Positions 1-10,859 of a DNA stretch of 64,000 nt are shown piece after piece. The number at the start of each line of letters is the position of its first letter. Within the stretch, counting starts at the first letter, position 1. A program made the position numbers and the translations under genes. The notes under the pieces are model-generated. The model was not told where the DNA came from. It was given only the letters and a program-made list of their open reading frames with translations, and ran no database searches. Location of the stretch: contig CAJNDS010002678.1 in the NCBI GenBank assembly GCA_905221605.1, positions 102,001-166,000 of the forward strand. Reading direction: 5' to 3'. Source of the stretch: Symbiodinium natans (lineage: Eukaryota; Sar; Dinophyceae; Suessiales; Symbiodiniaceae).

Positions 1-148
1 AGTCCACGGGGCGGGTAGTTCTTCGTGTCCGTGCCATGGAATGCAGGCTTGATGCGGGCCGAGTCCTAGGATTCAAGGGGTATAAGGATGAATTAGGGTT
101 TAGGGTTTAGGGTTTAGGGTTTAGGGTTTAGGGTTTAGGGTTTAGGGT

Positions 149-194
<46 letters not shown>

Positions 195-1147
195 GGTTTA
201 GGGTTTAGGAACCCCTAGAACCCTCAATCTTATTCCCCTATATAAACCTGACATATACCTTATGTAGTCCTCATATACCTAAGTGGCCCCAGAAGAACCC
301 CTTAGGTCCCTTATAAGGGTCCCTGCTTTAGTCCATTGATAGGTCTCTCAGCCTTCAATGAAGCCTTGTCTTCACAGCCTTTTTGCGCCCTGCCCTACTC
401 CGGAATAGCCCTGTGACACCATATTGCTCCAGACTGGGTTTAGGGTCTAGGGTTGAGGGTTGAGGGTTTAGGGGTGCTCGGCAGCTCCGGCGATTGAGCG
501 CACAGATGCTTTGGTTTACATCTGAACGCGTTTAGCAGCTAAGCAGCTAGGCCTTCTTTCTCAAGTGCCCAACGCTTGAACCGTTGGTGTCAGATTGAGC
601 TTAACGGCCTACTGAACTGAACTGCACAACTTCTAGACCAAGCGGCCTTCCAGCCTTTTCAACTTACCCAAGTCGACAACTCAACAAGGGCGAGAAGCCT
701 TAGCTCATCTCTCGTGAGGCCGTCTGAACCCTGAACCCAAGGCCTGGTAAATCCTAAACTTGGGAGGTTCCCCCTTATACTAACAGTCCTTAATAGGGAT
801 TACCATAGGGATACTTTCCTATTGAGGACTGTTAGAATAAGGGGGAACATCCCAATCCTAAACCCTGAATCCTGAGCAACTACAAGACCAGAGCAGGCAA
901 GGCTATCGGAGCGCGCATGGCGCAGGTTCCTACCCTCTCTTACCGGCAGGGACTTAGCATTAGCGGGAAGAGGACTGCTCTAAATTAGGTTTTTTGTTTG
1001 GCCCTTTCGGGGGGGTCCGTTGATAAGATGCCGAAATAAGATAGCTACCCTCAGGCCAGGCTGTATGGCAGACAAATAGATGCCTTGGGATTCGGGGTTT
1101 TTGGGGGTTTACCCTAAACCCTAAACCCTAAACCCGAAACCCTAAAG
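1..1147. repeat. Telomere-type arrays and one inverted-repeat element, no gene seen
   Basis: TTTAGGG units run from about 95 to 209 and include a homogeneous block of TTGAGGG variants in the middle; a shorter TTTAGGG/TTGAGGG block lies at 437-473 and CCCTAAA units at 1110-1145. An inverted-repeat element (family E) occupies 758-855. Islands at 480-740 and 870-990 have mixed frames and no convincing coding signal. Confidence 0.75.
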
Positions 1148-1251
1148 CAACTCTCTTTCGGCGAGTTGGCGGCGCATTCTTCGGCAAGCTTCGGAGATAC
1201 GGAGCTTGGCGACTTGCTGCTACGATCCATTTCAATCCCCAAGCCTCCAAG
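1148..1251 (+). CDS. Exon-like island between inward telomere arrays
   Basis: The island starts after CCCTAAAG and ends at CCAAG before GTTTAGGG, so an AG acceptor and a GT donor lie directly at its borders. All three plus frames are open; the most protein-like reads QLSFGELAAHSSASFGDTEL. Product unknown, and the frame is not settled. Confidence 0.3.
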
Positions 1252-1607
1252 GTTTAGGGTTTAGGGTTTAGGGTTTAGGGTTTAGGGTTTAGGGTTGAAG
1301 GTTTTGGGGCTATTTGAGCCTCGGAAAATGAGCACTGAATGAAGTGGTAGCCCGGTAACAATACTAGGACAATAAGCGTGAACTTAGTGGTTTCTGGTTG
1401 GTTGGTTGTATGCACGTCGCCTGGGCACGCTCACGCAAAAACCTTTGGCTCTTGCATTGATTTGTTTCCGCTAACAGGCAACAGCCGCGATCTATGCACA
1501 AGGAAGATAAGTCCACTTGCGCCATGGAAAAATGATTTGCTACAAGATTCTGCACCTGCAAGGCCAGTGCAAAAACCCACCACTGCAATGTCAGACCACT
1601 GGGAGAG

Positions 1608-1997
1608 TCACTTCTTTAACCAAACGCCGCCACCATCAGTCCAGTGTATGGTGGTTTGCGCCTGCCGCTGTACTTTGCCCAGCTGAATACGGGTGCCGGC
1701 CCCAAACCAGATCGTGTCCGGCGACAATGCTTGGAGTTGGGACACTGGCTCCGGCACGTCCCATTGGACGTGCCATACCAGGCTACCCCTGCGTATTTCA
1801 CCGACGCAGGCGTTGTCGTGTTCTTGGTACCAAAAGCCCTCCAGGTCGTCCCAAAAGGCAGCGTCAACCGAGCTGCCACAACGTCCTGGAGTATCCTCCG
1901 GCTCACCAAGCTTCTGCACCAATACTGGATGCTTTGCCTCACATTGGACAGTTGCTTTGTCCCCTCCTTGTCCACAGCAGCAGCTTCCAAACAACAT
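1608..1997 (-). CDS. Small beta-type domain protein or exon (GEIR / TIHWTDGG motif)
   Basis: An open frame of 129 residues with an ATG at 1997. The middle reads GFWYQEHDNACVGEIRRG and the end TTIHWTDGGGVW. A tryptophan-rich pattern of the form G-W...GEI...W...L...D-I...G...WSDG-VW recurs in many predicted dinoflagellate proteins as a small repeat domain of unknown role; this is from memory, not a search. The competing plus-strand frames over the same bases (1378-2120) look like shadows. The N-terminus is Cys-rich (GSCCCG) and could be an exon start rather than the true start. It is followed by CT and AT/GT microsatellites at 2167-2260. Function unknown. Confidence 0.6.
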   Translation of the reverse strand: MLFGSCCCGQGGDKATVQCEAKHPVLVQKLGEPEDTPGRCGSSVDAAFWDDLEGFWYQEHDNACVGEIRRGSLVWHVQWDVPEPVSQLQALSPDTIWFGAGTRIQLGKVQRQAQTTIHWTDGGGVWLKK

Positions 1998-2162
1998 GAG
2001 GCACGCAGTATCGGCTGGAGCTGGGCGCTTCCTACTTGCCGTTTTAGCAAAACCGCAAGTGGTCTAATCTCCTGTAGCTTACAACGCTCAGCCAACGGAC
2101 CCTTGGCAACCGACTTATAAACCCCTTTCCACCTAGGAGTTTCTGAAGATTCCCTTTGTCGG

Positions 2163-2166
<4 letters not shown>

Positions 2167-2202
<36 letters not shown>

Positions 2203-2207
2203 TATAC

Positions 2208-2246
<39 letters not shown>

Positions 2247-2330
2247 CATATATAATATAGAATATCACGATATTGCACTATATTAAACTCTATCTATATA
2301 CATATATATATATATATACATATCACGCTA
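2167..2330. repeat. Microsatellites (CT)n, (AT)n, (TG)n
   Basis: Simple dinucleotide runs CT, then TA/AT, TG and AT again within about 160 bases. The long ORFs of YIYIY or RERER type here are translations of these repeats. Confidence 0.95.
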
Positions 2331-2559
2331 ATACTGGATATTTCCATATTCCTATGTTTGAGGGGAACCGGGGACCCCCGCATACCTTTTTCATTGCCCG
2401 CCAAGGACCGAACCACTGTGGCTTCACCAGATGATCCACTTATATGGCTGCCAGGAGCACGGGCCAACAGGGTTTGCGCTTCTCTGAGTTGTGCTTTAAA
2501 CCCTTTGAGAACTGTTTATGAATGGGTTCCGATAGAAGAAAAGAAGGGATGTTGAATTG

Positions 2560-5500
2560 ACGTTATTCACAGAACAACTCAGTTGTTTGTGCCACCTGCC
2601 CAGCTGCCCGGTTTAGGGTTTAGGGTTTGGGGGTCTTGTAGGGTTATCGAGCTCCAGACACGTCCATAAACCTGTAGCCGTAGAGCAAGTGACAACTGCA
2701 AAGGCCCACTGATCCACAACCGAACGCAGGATCTCAGATAAAGGTGCCCGAAACCCCAAACCCTGAACCCTAAACCCTACACCCAAAAGCCTTGTTTTTG
2801 CCAGAGGCCCGAAGATCAGTAACGCAGCGTTTTGGATTTGGAAAGGGGATTTGGGGACCGCAAAGGCCGCTCAGCACCCAAGGAAGCTGAACTCAGGGGG
2901 GGCGGAACTTGCCATACCGTGCTGTACCAAACTTCCGTATGCTAGAAGCAGAAACATTTGGTACGAACCCTCCTCAACCCTAAGCCCCAAGCCCTAAACC
3001 CTACAAGTCCTTAACAAAAATGCCCTAAGGCTCCAAGGACTTTTAAGGTAAAACCCTAAACCCTAAACCCTAAACCCTAAACCCAACGGCCTTATTATAA
3101 AAGATTTTCGGGCTATTTCTGAGCCTAAGGGAAAGCAAAAAGAGGAGCTCCCAGAGGGAACCCTAAACCCTAAACCCTAAACCCTAAACCCTAAACCCTA
3201 AACCCTAAACCCTAAACCCTAAAGCCTAAACCCTAGACCCTAACCCTAAACCCGCTCTAGGAACCCCTGGCTGCAAGGCAGGACTCAATTGCGAACATAA
3301 ACCTTAGACTGCTCCATGGCACCAGGGTTTAGGGTTTAGGGTTACGGGTTTAGGGTATGGCCTCTTTGTTTGGTTTCCGTGCTATATAACTTATGTAACC
3401 CTTATCGACACTTTACATAGTCGGGGCCCATACTTCGGATCCCTAGAAGCAAGGGTCCGTACCAAGGGTTCATGGTTCCAACCTTAGAGGAAAATCTCCT
3501 GCTTCTCCAGCTTCCTCCGTTTTTGTGGTTGCTTTCTTTGATAGAGTTCTTAGGGGATTCCCAAATACTCCCCACTACTCCCTAAGGCTCCCTAAGCTTC
3601 CCTAAGGTTCCCTAGGTACGCATGAACCCCAATCCCTTAAGAACCCTATATTTCTTGCCACTAGCCAGAATTTGATTTTTTTGGGGCTTTGGGGACGCAA
3701 CAGGTGACTGTCATATAGAGAACTGACAACTTAGGGGGGGTATGCAGAAGTTAACGATTTCCGGTATAACCGAAGGCTTCCTTGCTCCCGGACCTCCCTA
3801 CTACCAAGCCCAAAGCAGGAAATGTCCAGGTACTAACGATCCCAACCCGACGCTCTGGAAACCTAATATGTAATTAGGGCCCCTAGAACCCTTGGACATA
3901 ACCCTAAACCCTAAACCCTAAACCCTACTAGGGACACAAGAATTGGATCCCTGGAGGTATCTGGCCAGGAACAAAGATTCGCAAGAGCACCCCAAACCCA
4001 AAACCCTAAACCCCCTTTTTTCACCTAACCCCTAAATCCCTAAACCCCTGAACCCCTGAACCCTAAACCCCTATGCCCTAAAACCCTAAACCCCTAACCC
4101 TAAATCCTAAACCCCTAAACCCCCAAAACCCCACCAAGACACCGGTCTTGCACGTCGCGCGCCAGAGGCGTCGGTCGGAGTTCCACCTCTCAAGCAGGCG
4201 GGTGGAGGGTTTAGGGTTTAGGGTTTAGGGTTTAGGGTTTAGGATTTAGGGTTTAGGGTTTATAGGGTTTAGGGTTTAGGGTTTAGGGTGGAACCTCAAG
4301 CCCACAGCTTTCCCCCAGAGTCGGCAAAGACGAGCTCCTGAACGAAACTCTTTACCCTGAACCTGGAACGGATACTAAGCCCAAGAGTAACCTACGAATT
4401 GCTTAAGAACCCCTCCCCCCCCCCAAAAAAAAAACAACAAAAACAAAAACAAAAAATTAATATATATATATATATAAATAATATTCCTCAAAGACAAAAA
4501 AGGGATTGCTATTTTTTATATTTTTGGAGGTTCTTCAGCAACTAGTAGTAACCTAGCAAACGTTGGTTTGAAGGGGCTTACAACGGCAGCTCTAGGCCCA
4601 AGAGAGCCCAAGAATAACCTGGCAATGGAAAAGAGTGCCCTTTTTTTGGTTTCGAAGGGGCTTGTATGGGAACCCTAACCCTAAAAAAGTGGAAGAAGGG
4701 CCTACTCGGGGTCCTAGACTACACCTCGGTTGACGTGGGTGGGGGTGGGCTTGTAATAGGACGTAAAGCAGGGACGTTATTCAGTAGTCAGGTTCCGAGG
4801 AGAGAAACAGCACACTGCGTTATGCTGGAACATGTGTATGAAGAGGCAGTTCTACGTTGTGTATTCCTTTTGTGCTGGCAGAAGGGTTTGCAAGCTCGAG
4901 GCTCAAAGCTCTTAAGAACTTGAGTCGCAACTCCTCAAACCAACCACCCGCCCCAGACACAAAACCCCGAACCCAAAACCCACTACCAAACCTTCGGAAT
5001 CCACGCCCCCATGATTCCCCCCCCCCCCCCCCCCACTCTTCCCCGGAACCCCGCTGCCGAACTCGCAGGCCAGGCTATTCCTGGCGGCCACTTGGCGGAG
5101 GGGAGGCGTGGGGGATGGTCCCTAAACCCCAAAACCCTAAACCCTAAACCCTAAACCCGGTTTGAAAGTTCGGCCAATGAGGGGATCCAAGCTGGGAGCT
5201 GCATGCTCTAATGGTCTTTAATATGCCTCTGGAATCCGCCAGCTGCTCACTTCTTCAGCCCTGAAGGTGAAAAACACATGGCTCGTAAGTGAAGATTAGA
5301 AATAGACATCTGCACATATCTGCACATATATACTTATATTTTTATGTAATAAAATATAAATACATATGTATATTAATATGAATATAAATAGAAATTATAT
5401 ATATATATATATATAAGAAAATATAATTATAAGTATAATCATAACTACACATCTAAATATCAATATGAAAATAAATATAAATAAAAACAAATGTAAATAT

Positions 5501-7000
5501 ACATATAGATATAGATATAAATAAATAAAAACATATACATATATATATATATATATGTGGTGTGACCATGGATCATGGGGGGGGGGGGCGTGAGCATATA
5601 TATATATATATATATTTATATTTATTTATTTATATTTATATTTATTTATTTACATATTTATTCATATGTATGTGTGTGTGTGTGTGTGGCAAATCCCCTG
5701 CGGCTTGGGCGAAAAGATCCCCCGAGGAAAACACATCGAAGTCATCCACCGAGCTAGTCCAAGAGCCCCTGCGGTCATGATCGCTTTGTGGTGGAGTTGG
5801 AGGAAGCATTCCCGGAACTTCTCAAAGCCATCTGCCTCATGAAAGCTCGCGTTTTGGGGCGCAGGTGTCCTTCTAAAATTGCTGGTGACTTTTGGGAGAT
5901 AGGCCTTGAAGCGTCTATACTCCGCGTGCTTCTAGACCCTGCCCTGGGATATGTCAGTGTTCACTTCATCTCGCTCCGGTGAACTGAGCAACTGGCAAGC
6001 TCCACAGATCCAAAATCCTAAAGCCTAATCCCTTCCCCCTAATATTAAACGGGCCCCCCCCCCCCCCCCCCTAAATGGAAACTGCAAAGTGTTTTTATAC
6101 TTAGGGGGGTTTTTTATCCAAGTGTCCTTAACCCTAAGCCCTAAACCCTTAACCCTAGACCCCCAACCCTAAACCCTCTGAGGGTTTTATTGGTGTTGAG
6201 GGATTTATTGGAGGCCTGAACCCCCGCCCCCCCCTAATTCGGAATACGGTTTAAAAGGCGGGCTCGGTTTCGGGAGGATTTTCCGGAATGTGTTTTTGTT
6301 ATTAGGGGGGCGTTTAGTAAAAGGGGGAAGGGATTACACCCGGACACCTATCCTGCCTGGGTTGGCCTCTAAACCCCTTCAAAATATTTATGTATAGGGC
6401 CCCTTACAAACCCAAACAAGGAAACATAAAATGTCCGAAAGGCCAACCTAGCTGGCATGGCTGAACCCTAAACCCTAAACCCTAAACAAATTTTCAGTGC
6501 CAAGCAACCGACCGCAGCGAGGCTAAACCCTCCACCTCCCGTTTCAGCTCCTTTCGCGCATGCAGGGTTTAGGGTTTAGGGTTTCGGGTTTCGGGTTTAG
6601 GGTTTGGGGTTTAAGGTTTAGGGTTTAGGGTTTCGGGTTTAGGGTTTAGGGTTTAGGGTTTGGCACCCGCATAGCTTGACGAACCGCTGAGCAGCTCTCT
6701 GGTGGGTTCAGGGCTTGTGTGTTTAGGGTTTAGGGCCTAGCGTTTAGGGTCCTCCTATCCGCTGCAAGTAGAGCTATCAGGGCCCTCAACTGGGTGTATG
6801 CACAGCATTCTCAGGGCAACTTCGCTCTGACGTCCATTTCTCTCAGCCCTAAACCCTAAACCCCAAACCCTAAAACCCTCAACCCCAAACCCCAACAAAC
6901 CCTGAAAAACCCTCAGAGGCCATCCGAAACCCCAAAAGCCCCAAGACCACCAAAAGCCCCAAACTTTGTCCCAAAACAGAGGGAAGGCCTTAATAAAATG
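2560..7000. other. Repeat-dominated stretch, few coding signals
   Basis: CCCTAAA blocks lie at about 2755-2790, 2970-3085, 3160-3255, 3898-3928, 4000-4120, 5120-5160 and 6463-6490, and TTTAGGG blocks at 3327-3358, 4207-4290 and 6565-6665. Degenerate inverted-repeat elements include a family H copy at about 3540-3655 and a family A relative at about 4590-4720. An AT microsatellite field spans 5280-5680. ORFs at 4666-5147 and 5788-5982 lack clear family features. Nothing else is supported. Confidence 0.6.
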
Positions 7001-7087
7001 GGGGGGTTTACGAAAATAAGGGACCCCGAAGATAGACCCCACTAGCACTCCCTGTAAGAACCCCAATATGGTACCCCCAATTTCGGA

Positions 7088-7207
7088 AACCTAAACCCTA
7101 AACCCTAAACCCTAAACCCTAAACCCTAAACCCTAAACCCTAAACCCTAAACCCTAAACCCTAAACCCTAAACCCTAAACCCTAAACCCTAAACCCTAAA
7201 CCCTAAT
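7088..7207 (-). repeat. (CCCTAAA)n telomere-type array
   Basis: About 17 nearly perfect units on the plus strand. Together with the TTTAGGG array at 7311-7525 it brackets a roughly 100-base exon-like island in an outward-facing arrangement. Confidence 0.97.
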
Positions 7208-7208
7208 C

Positions 7209-7306
7209 CTTTGGGAAAGGGAGCCTCCTCCCTGATCTCCGCGGCCATCAGGGCCGCCTTCTCGGCCAGCTCGGGCGTCAGGGGTGGGCGCCGCTTCCTT
7301 GGCTCG
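7209..7306 (-). CDS. Exon island bracketed by telomere-type arrays
   Basis: On the minus strand it reads PPLTPELAEKAALMAAEIRE, helix-rich and strongly codon-biased to GC-ending codons. The upstream flank in the sense direction is CCCTAAACCCTAG, giving an AG acceptor made by the array; downstream comes TTAGGGTTTAGGG. Product unknown. Confidence 0.5.
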
Positions 7307-7310
7307 CTAG

Positions 7311-7525
7311 GGTTTAGGGTTTAGGGTTTAGGGTTTAGGGTTTAGGGTTTAGGGTTTAGGGTTTAGGGTTTAGGGTTTAGGGTTTAGGGTTTAGGGTTTA
7401 TGGTTAGGGTTTAGGGTTTAGGGTTTAGGGTTTAGGGTTTAGGGTTTAGGGTTTAGGGTTTAGGGTTTAGGGTTTAGGGTTTAGGGTAAATTTTAGGGTT
7501 TATAGGGTTTAGGGTTTAGGGTTTG
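7311..7525 (+). repeat. (TTTAGGG)n telomere-type array
   Basis: About 30 units with rare interruptions (TTTATGG near 7400, AAATTTTAGGG near 7490). One of the longest arrays in the window. Confidence 0.97.
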
Positions 7526-8324
7526 TTTTGCCACCCGCCTAGCTGAGCCCAGAGGGCCACTCTGCAGGGTACCCCTATTTTCGGAACCCAAGACCCAAGA
7601 CCCAAAACCCTAAGCCCCGCGCTAAGTTTTTGTTTGGGTTCTGGGCTTAACTGATGCCCCATCCCGCTCTGGGCGCGGCAAACTCCGACTGTTTCCCCGA
7701 CTTGTCCCTTGTGAGGGGGGCTCTGTAAGGGGATTCTTTTCTGTTTGGGGTATAAGAGGGGTACACCCTATTTTGGGATGGGTTCACTGGTGTAGAAATG
7801 CTTTCAAGGCAGGCCTTTTGTTTGAGGAGCTTGGGTGTTTCTTGTTTGTTGCTGCTGCAGTTGTTCGCGGAAACTTTCTGACCATTTCCGGTTTTGATGG
7901 GCTGGGGGGTCGGCCGCACTGACGTCCGCGAAGCCATTACAAATGCAAGACGCTTCTCCCCATCGCCCGAATGAGGCTACAGCACCCTAAGCCCTCGACC
8001 ATTTGTGTTCAGCTTAGAGCTCTCTGAACTCTGAGCCCTCCGCAGTTTGGGCAAATTTGGGTTTCAGAAGGTTTGAGGAAGACCTGATGATGCTATCATT
8101 AGTTCTACTGTTGCTCTCCACCTTTCGGCCTAAACCTTATAAACCCTTAACATCTGCCCCACAGCATGCTTGGGGTAAAGCCCTAACCTCTAAATCCTCA
8201 AAACCCTATGAACCCTATACACCCTATAAACCCAAGAAACCCTGCAAACCCGAAAAACCCTATAAACTCTATAAACCCTTTAAAAACCCAATGCATCCAA
8301 GAAAACCTAAACCTCGGGGCCCAG

Positions 8325-8409
8325 GTACGCCATCCGCACCACGCAGCTGGGGTCGTCGAAACAGGAGCTGGAGTGGCTCGGAGAGCGGCAGATGGCGCAG
8401 AAGATGTGA
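8325..8409 (+). CDS. Exon island, possibly penultimate or terminal
   Basis: After a GGGGCCCAG acceptor the plus strand reads TTQLGSSKQELEWLGERQMA and then QKM with a TGA stop at 8407-8409. A GT donor inside the last codon (AAGAT/GTGACT) would instead join it in frame to the island at 8841. Amphipathic helix; product unknown. Confidence 0.5.
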
Positions 8410-8840
8410 CTACACCTTAGGGCCCGAACATTTGGGTTTGGGGTTTAGGGTTTAGAGTTTAGGGTTTCCGAAATTAGGGGTCCTGATTATCAGGGGGTCT
8501 TTTTTTGTTTTTTTTTTTTTTGGGGGGGGGTCGACTATAGGGGTCCCGTTTTTCGAAAACTCCCATTTGGGCATGATCCCAACAAAAGGGTGAAACACCT
8601 CATAGAACACACATGTATAATGATCCCCTTTGTAGAAAAGAAGCACGCCCAAGCTAGACGCCTACAGTGTTGGGGAACTCCCAGTTCTTTTCGGTCTTAG
8701 AGCTTCTGGGGTTGCCTCTAGGGTGCCTTCAGGAAATCTTTGAGGGAGGCCGTGCATGCTGCGGTTTTGCAGTCCCCTAAACCTAAAACCCTGAACCCTG
8801 AACCCTGAACCCTAATTAAACCCTAAACCCTAACCTTCAG

Positions 8841-8922
8841 AAACCAGGTTCTGAAGGACGAGGTGCTGGAAGCATCGGACGGTGCGACGAGCAGGGTTCG
8901 GGGCCTGACCATCATCCAGTGA
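8841..8922 (+). CDS. Terminal exon island
   Basis: It follows an AACCTTCAG acceptor that directly abuts a CCCTAAA array, and reads QVLKDEVLEASDGATSRVRG then LTIIQ and stop. It can continue the island at 8325-8409 in the same frame. Product unknown. Confidence 0.5.
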
Positions 8923-9511
8923 GGAAACCACGGGCATGTCCTGGGCCAACGCAGCCGCGGGGTTCGTAAGCTTCTCGGAGATTTTTCAAGGGATGGGGGT
9001 TCCAGGGGGATATGTGACAAAAGGTTCCCTAATACTAGGGGATAGGATTAGGGGGACCCTTGGGGATATAGACCCTCTGAATAAGGTCCCTTGTCAAGAG
9101 AGCCAGAAGAGGGTTAAGAAGGGGTTCCCTTTTAAGGGTCCCCCTTATCCCACCTAGGAAATACTCCCCACTGCTCACGAAGGCTCCCTAAGGCTTCCCT
9201 AAGGTTCCCGAGGTACCTACCCCCCAATGAACCCCAGGCCTTGAGGACTTCCGGGCTGCGAAGTTTAGGGTTTAGGGTTTAGGGTTTAGGGTTTAGAAGA
9301 TTATTAGGAGTTGAGAACTTGCTCAGGTGTTTAGGGCATTACCTTAGCTGCCTTCAGCTTCAGGACAAAGCTGGGGTGCCCCCTTCTTGGCACCCTAAAC
9401 GGTCCCAGCATCAGGAGCGACGCCCACAAAACCGTCAGTTTCGTGGGCTGGTTCTAGGGTTCCGGCCGAGGGTGACCAAACAATTGACAACACCACTCAG
9501 CCGACACAGGG

Positions 9512-9618
9512 CTTTGTTTATGAAAATAAGGGACCCCTAACTCGACCCCCAAATAGTAGGAGTCCCTTTTTGTATAAGGGCCCGCAAGAAGGTGCCCCAG
9601 CTTTCGGAAACCCCCATG
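9512..9618 (+). mobile_element. Family G inverted-repeat element
   Basis: Shares the pattern TTTACGAAAATAAGGGACCCC ... AGGAGTCCC ... GGTGCCCC ... TTTCGGAAACCC with copies near 7008-7090, 11178-11235, 44519-44640 and 60465-60630. The partly complementary ends mark a short non-autonomous element. No coding capacity. Confidence 0.7.
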
Positions 9619-10189
9619 CTGCCCCAGGCTCCATGCCCCGATCCTCACACCTTGGGCAGAACACGATGGAGTCCTGCTCAAGGGACTTAAGGAGGGATTT
9701 AGGAAGGGGGGGGGGGGGAGGGGTACTAAGGTTTTCAGGGACAAGATAAGGTCTATATAGTTATATAGGGGAATAAGAGTCAGCCCCCTCCTTTTACCCC
9801 TTAAAGTAGAATGCGTCTCGGAAGCTTGGGACGTCTATACCCTGTCGCACCCTCCCCATGTGTCTGATTGTGGCTGTCGGATGCAGGCAACCCCTAAACC
9901 GTATAGTAGAAGCCAACAAGTTGGAAACTCAATAGCCTCATCCCTAAGAGTAAGGTATAGGGAATCCCAGCACTATTTGTCCTTAAAAAGGTTTCCAACT
10001 TTTGTTTACTGTAAACCCTAAACTGTGGGCAAGCAGTCTTAGGATGGAGGGTTCAAGGTTGAAGGTTGCAAAGCACCTCAATCCCGAGCCGGCCGTGTTT
10101 TTGCTTTGTGGTTCTGTACTTTCTTGTTTGCCTTTTGGTTCTGTACTTTCTTGGTTGCACTGATATATATATATATATATGTATATGTG

Positions 10190-10417
10190 TGTGACTTGTT
10201 CGTAGTATGTGCGCATGTGTCTTCGCCGATCGTCGGCAGCCAAACTCCAAAGCAACCGACTTGCTAGCTTTTCCCCAACAGGAACCCTCCCGTAACCAGA
10301 TGTTTCGCAAAGAGTTTCTGCTGCACCTTGAACGGCGAGGACAGCACGCGCTTGGAGACCGTCGCCCAAAGTTCCGGCATTCCGGTCCTCAGGAACCGTG
10401 TGGACGGTTTTGCTGAG
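10190..10417 (-). CDS. Exon island of an unknown protein
   Basis: The sense strand opens after an ACTTCCACAG acceptor and reads through LSKTVHTVPEDRN, then PVGEKLASRLLWSLAADDRR and RHMRTYYEQV before running into an AT/GT microsatellite. The frame is open for about 76 codons with no ATG needed. Function unknown. Confidence 0.45.
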
Positions 10418-10706
10418 CTGTGGAAGTGTGAGGAGACCCGAGACCCGGAACCCGTGTTCTCTATTCTTATCTATCTCGAACCCTAGGCCATAAACTCTAA
10501 ACCCTCAACCCTAAACCCTAAACCCTTCACCCTAAACCCTAACGCAGGCAAACCAACGTTCTATGGGGACGACATGGCGCCAACGTTTGCAATAGGGGTG
10601 AGACAGGGCAGGCGAAGTTTGAGTCCCTTGGAAGTTTGAGTCCCTTGTGGGCGACCTCCCAGCATCGTTCGTACGCGATCCCCTCCCAAAGGGTCTAGGT
10701 ACTCCT

Positions 10707-10817
10707 CTTGGTAGCCCAGTAACCATACTATGACAAGGGTACCCTGTTTTGGGTTAGTTACTTTAAGAGGGAACTTTGAACCAAGTAAAGGGGAAAGGGT
10801 ACCACTGGGCTACCAAG
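10707..10817 (+). mobile_element. Family A inverted-repeat element (intact ends)
   Basis: Terminal inverted repeats CTTGGTAGCCCAGTAACCAT and CCACTGGGCTACCAAG, with internal GGGTACCC, GGTTAGTTACTTTA and GGGAACTTTGAACCAA. This is a good reference copy of the family that makes up introns in both rebuilt genes. No ORF. Confidence 0.85.
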
Positions 10818-10859
10818 TCTTATAAGGAATACTCAGGATCTGAATCTTGGGTTTGAGTG

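Noticed and set aside
7088-7525. A miniature linear chromosome capped by telomeres
   Set aside because: The same outward layout repeats many times around exon-like islands and is better explained by intron-end polarity.
10552-10635. Reverse-transcriptase-like motif (GVRQGRRSLSPLEV) on the plus strand
   Set aside because: Too short, the order of motifs is wrong, and the segment is a 17-base tandem duplication.
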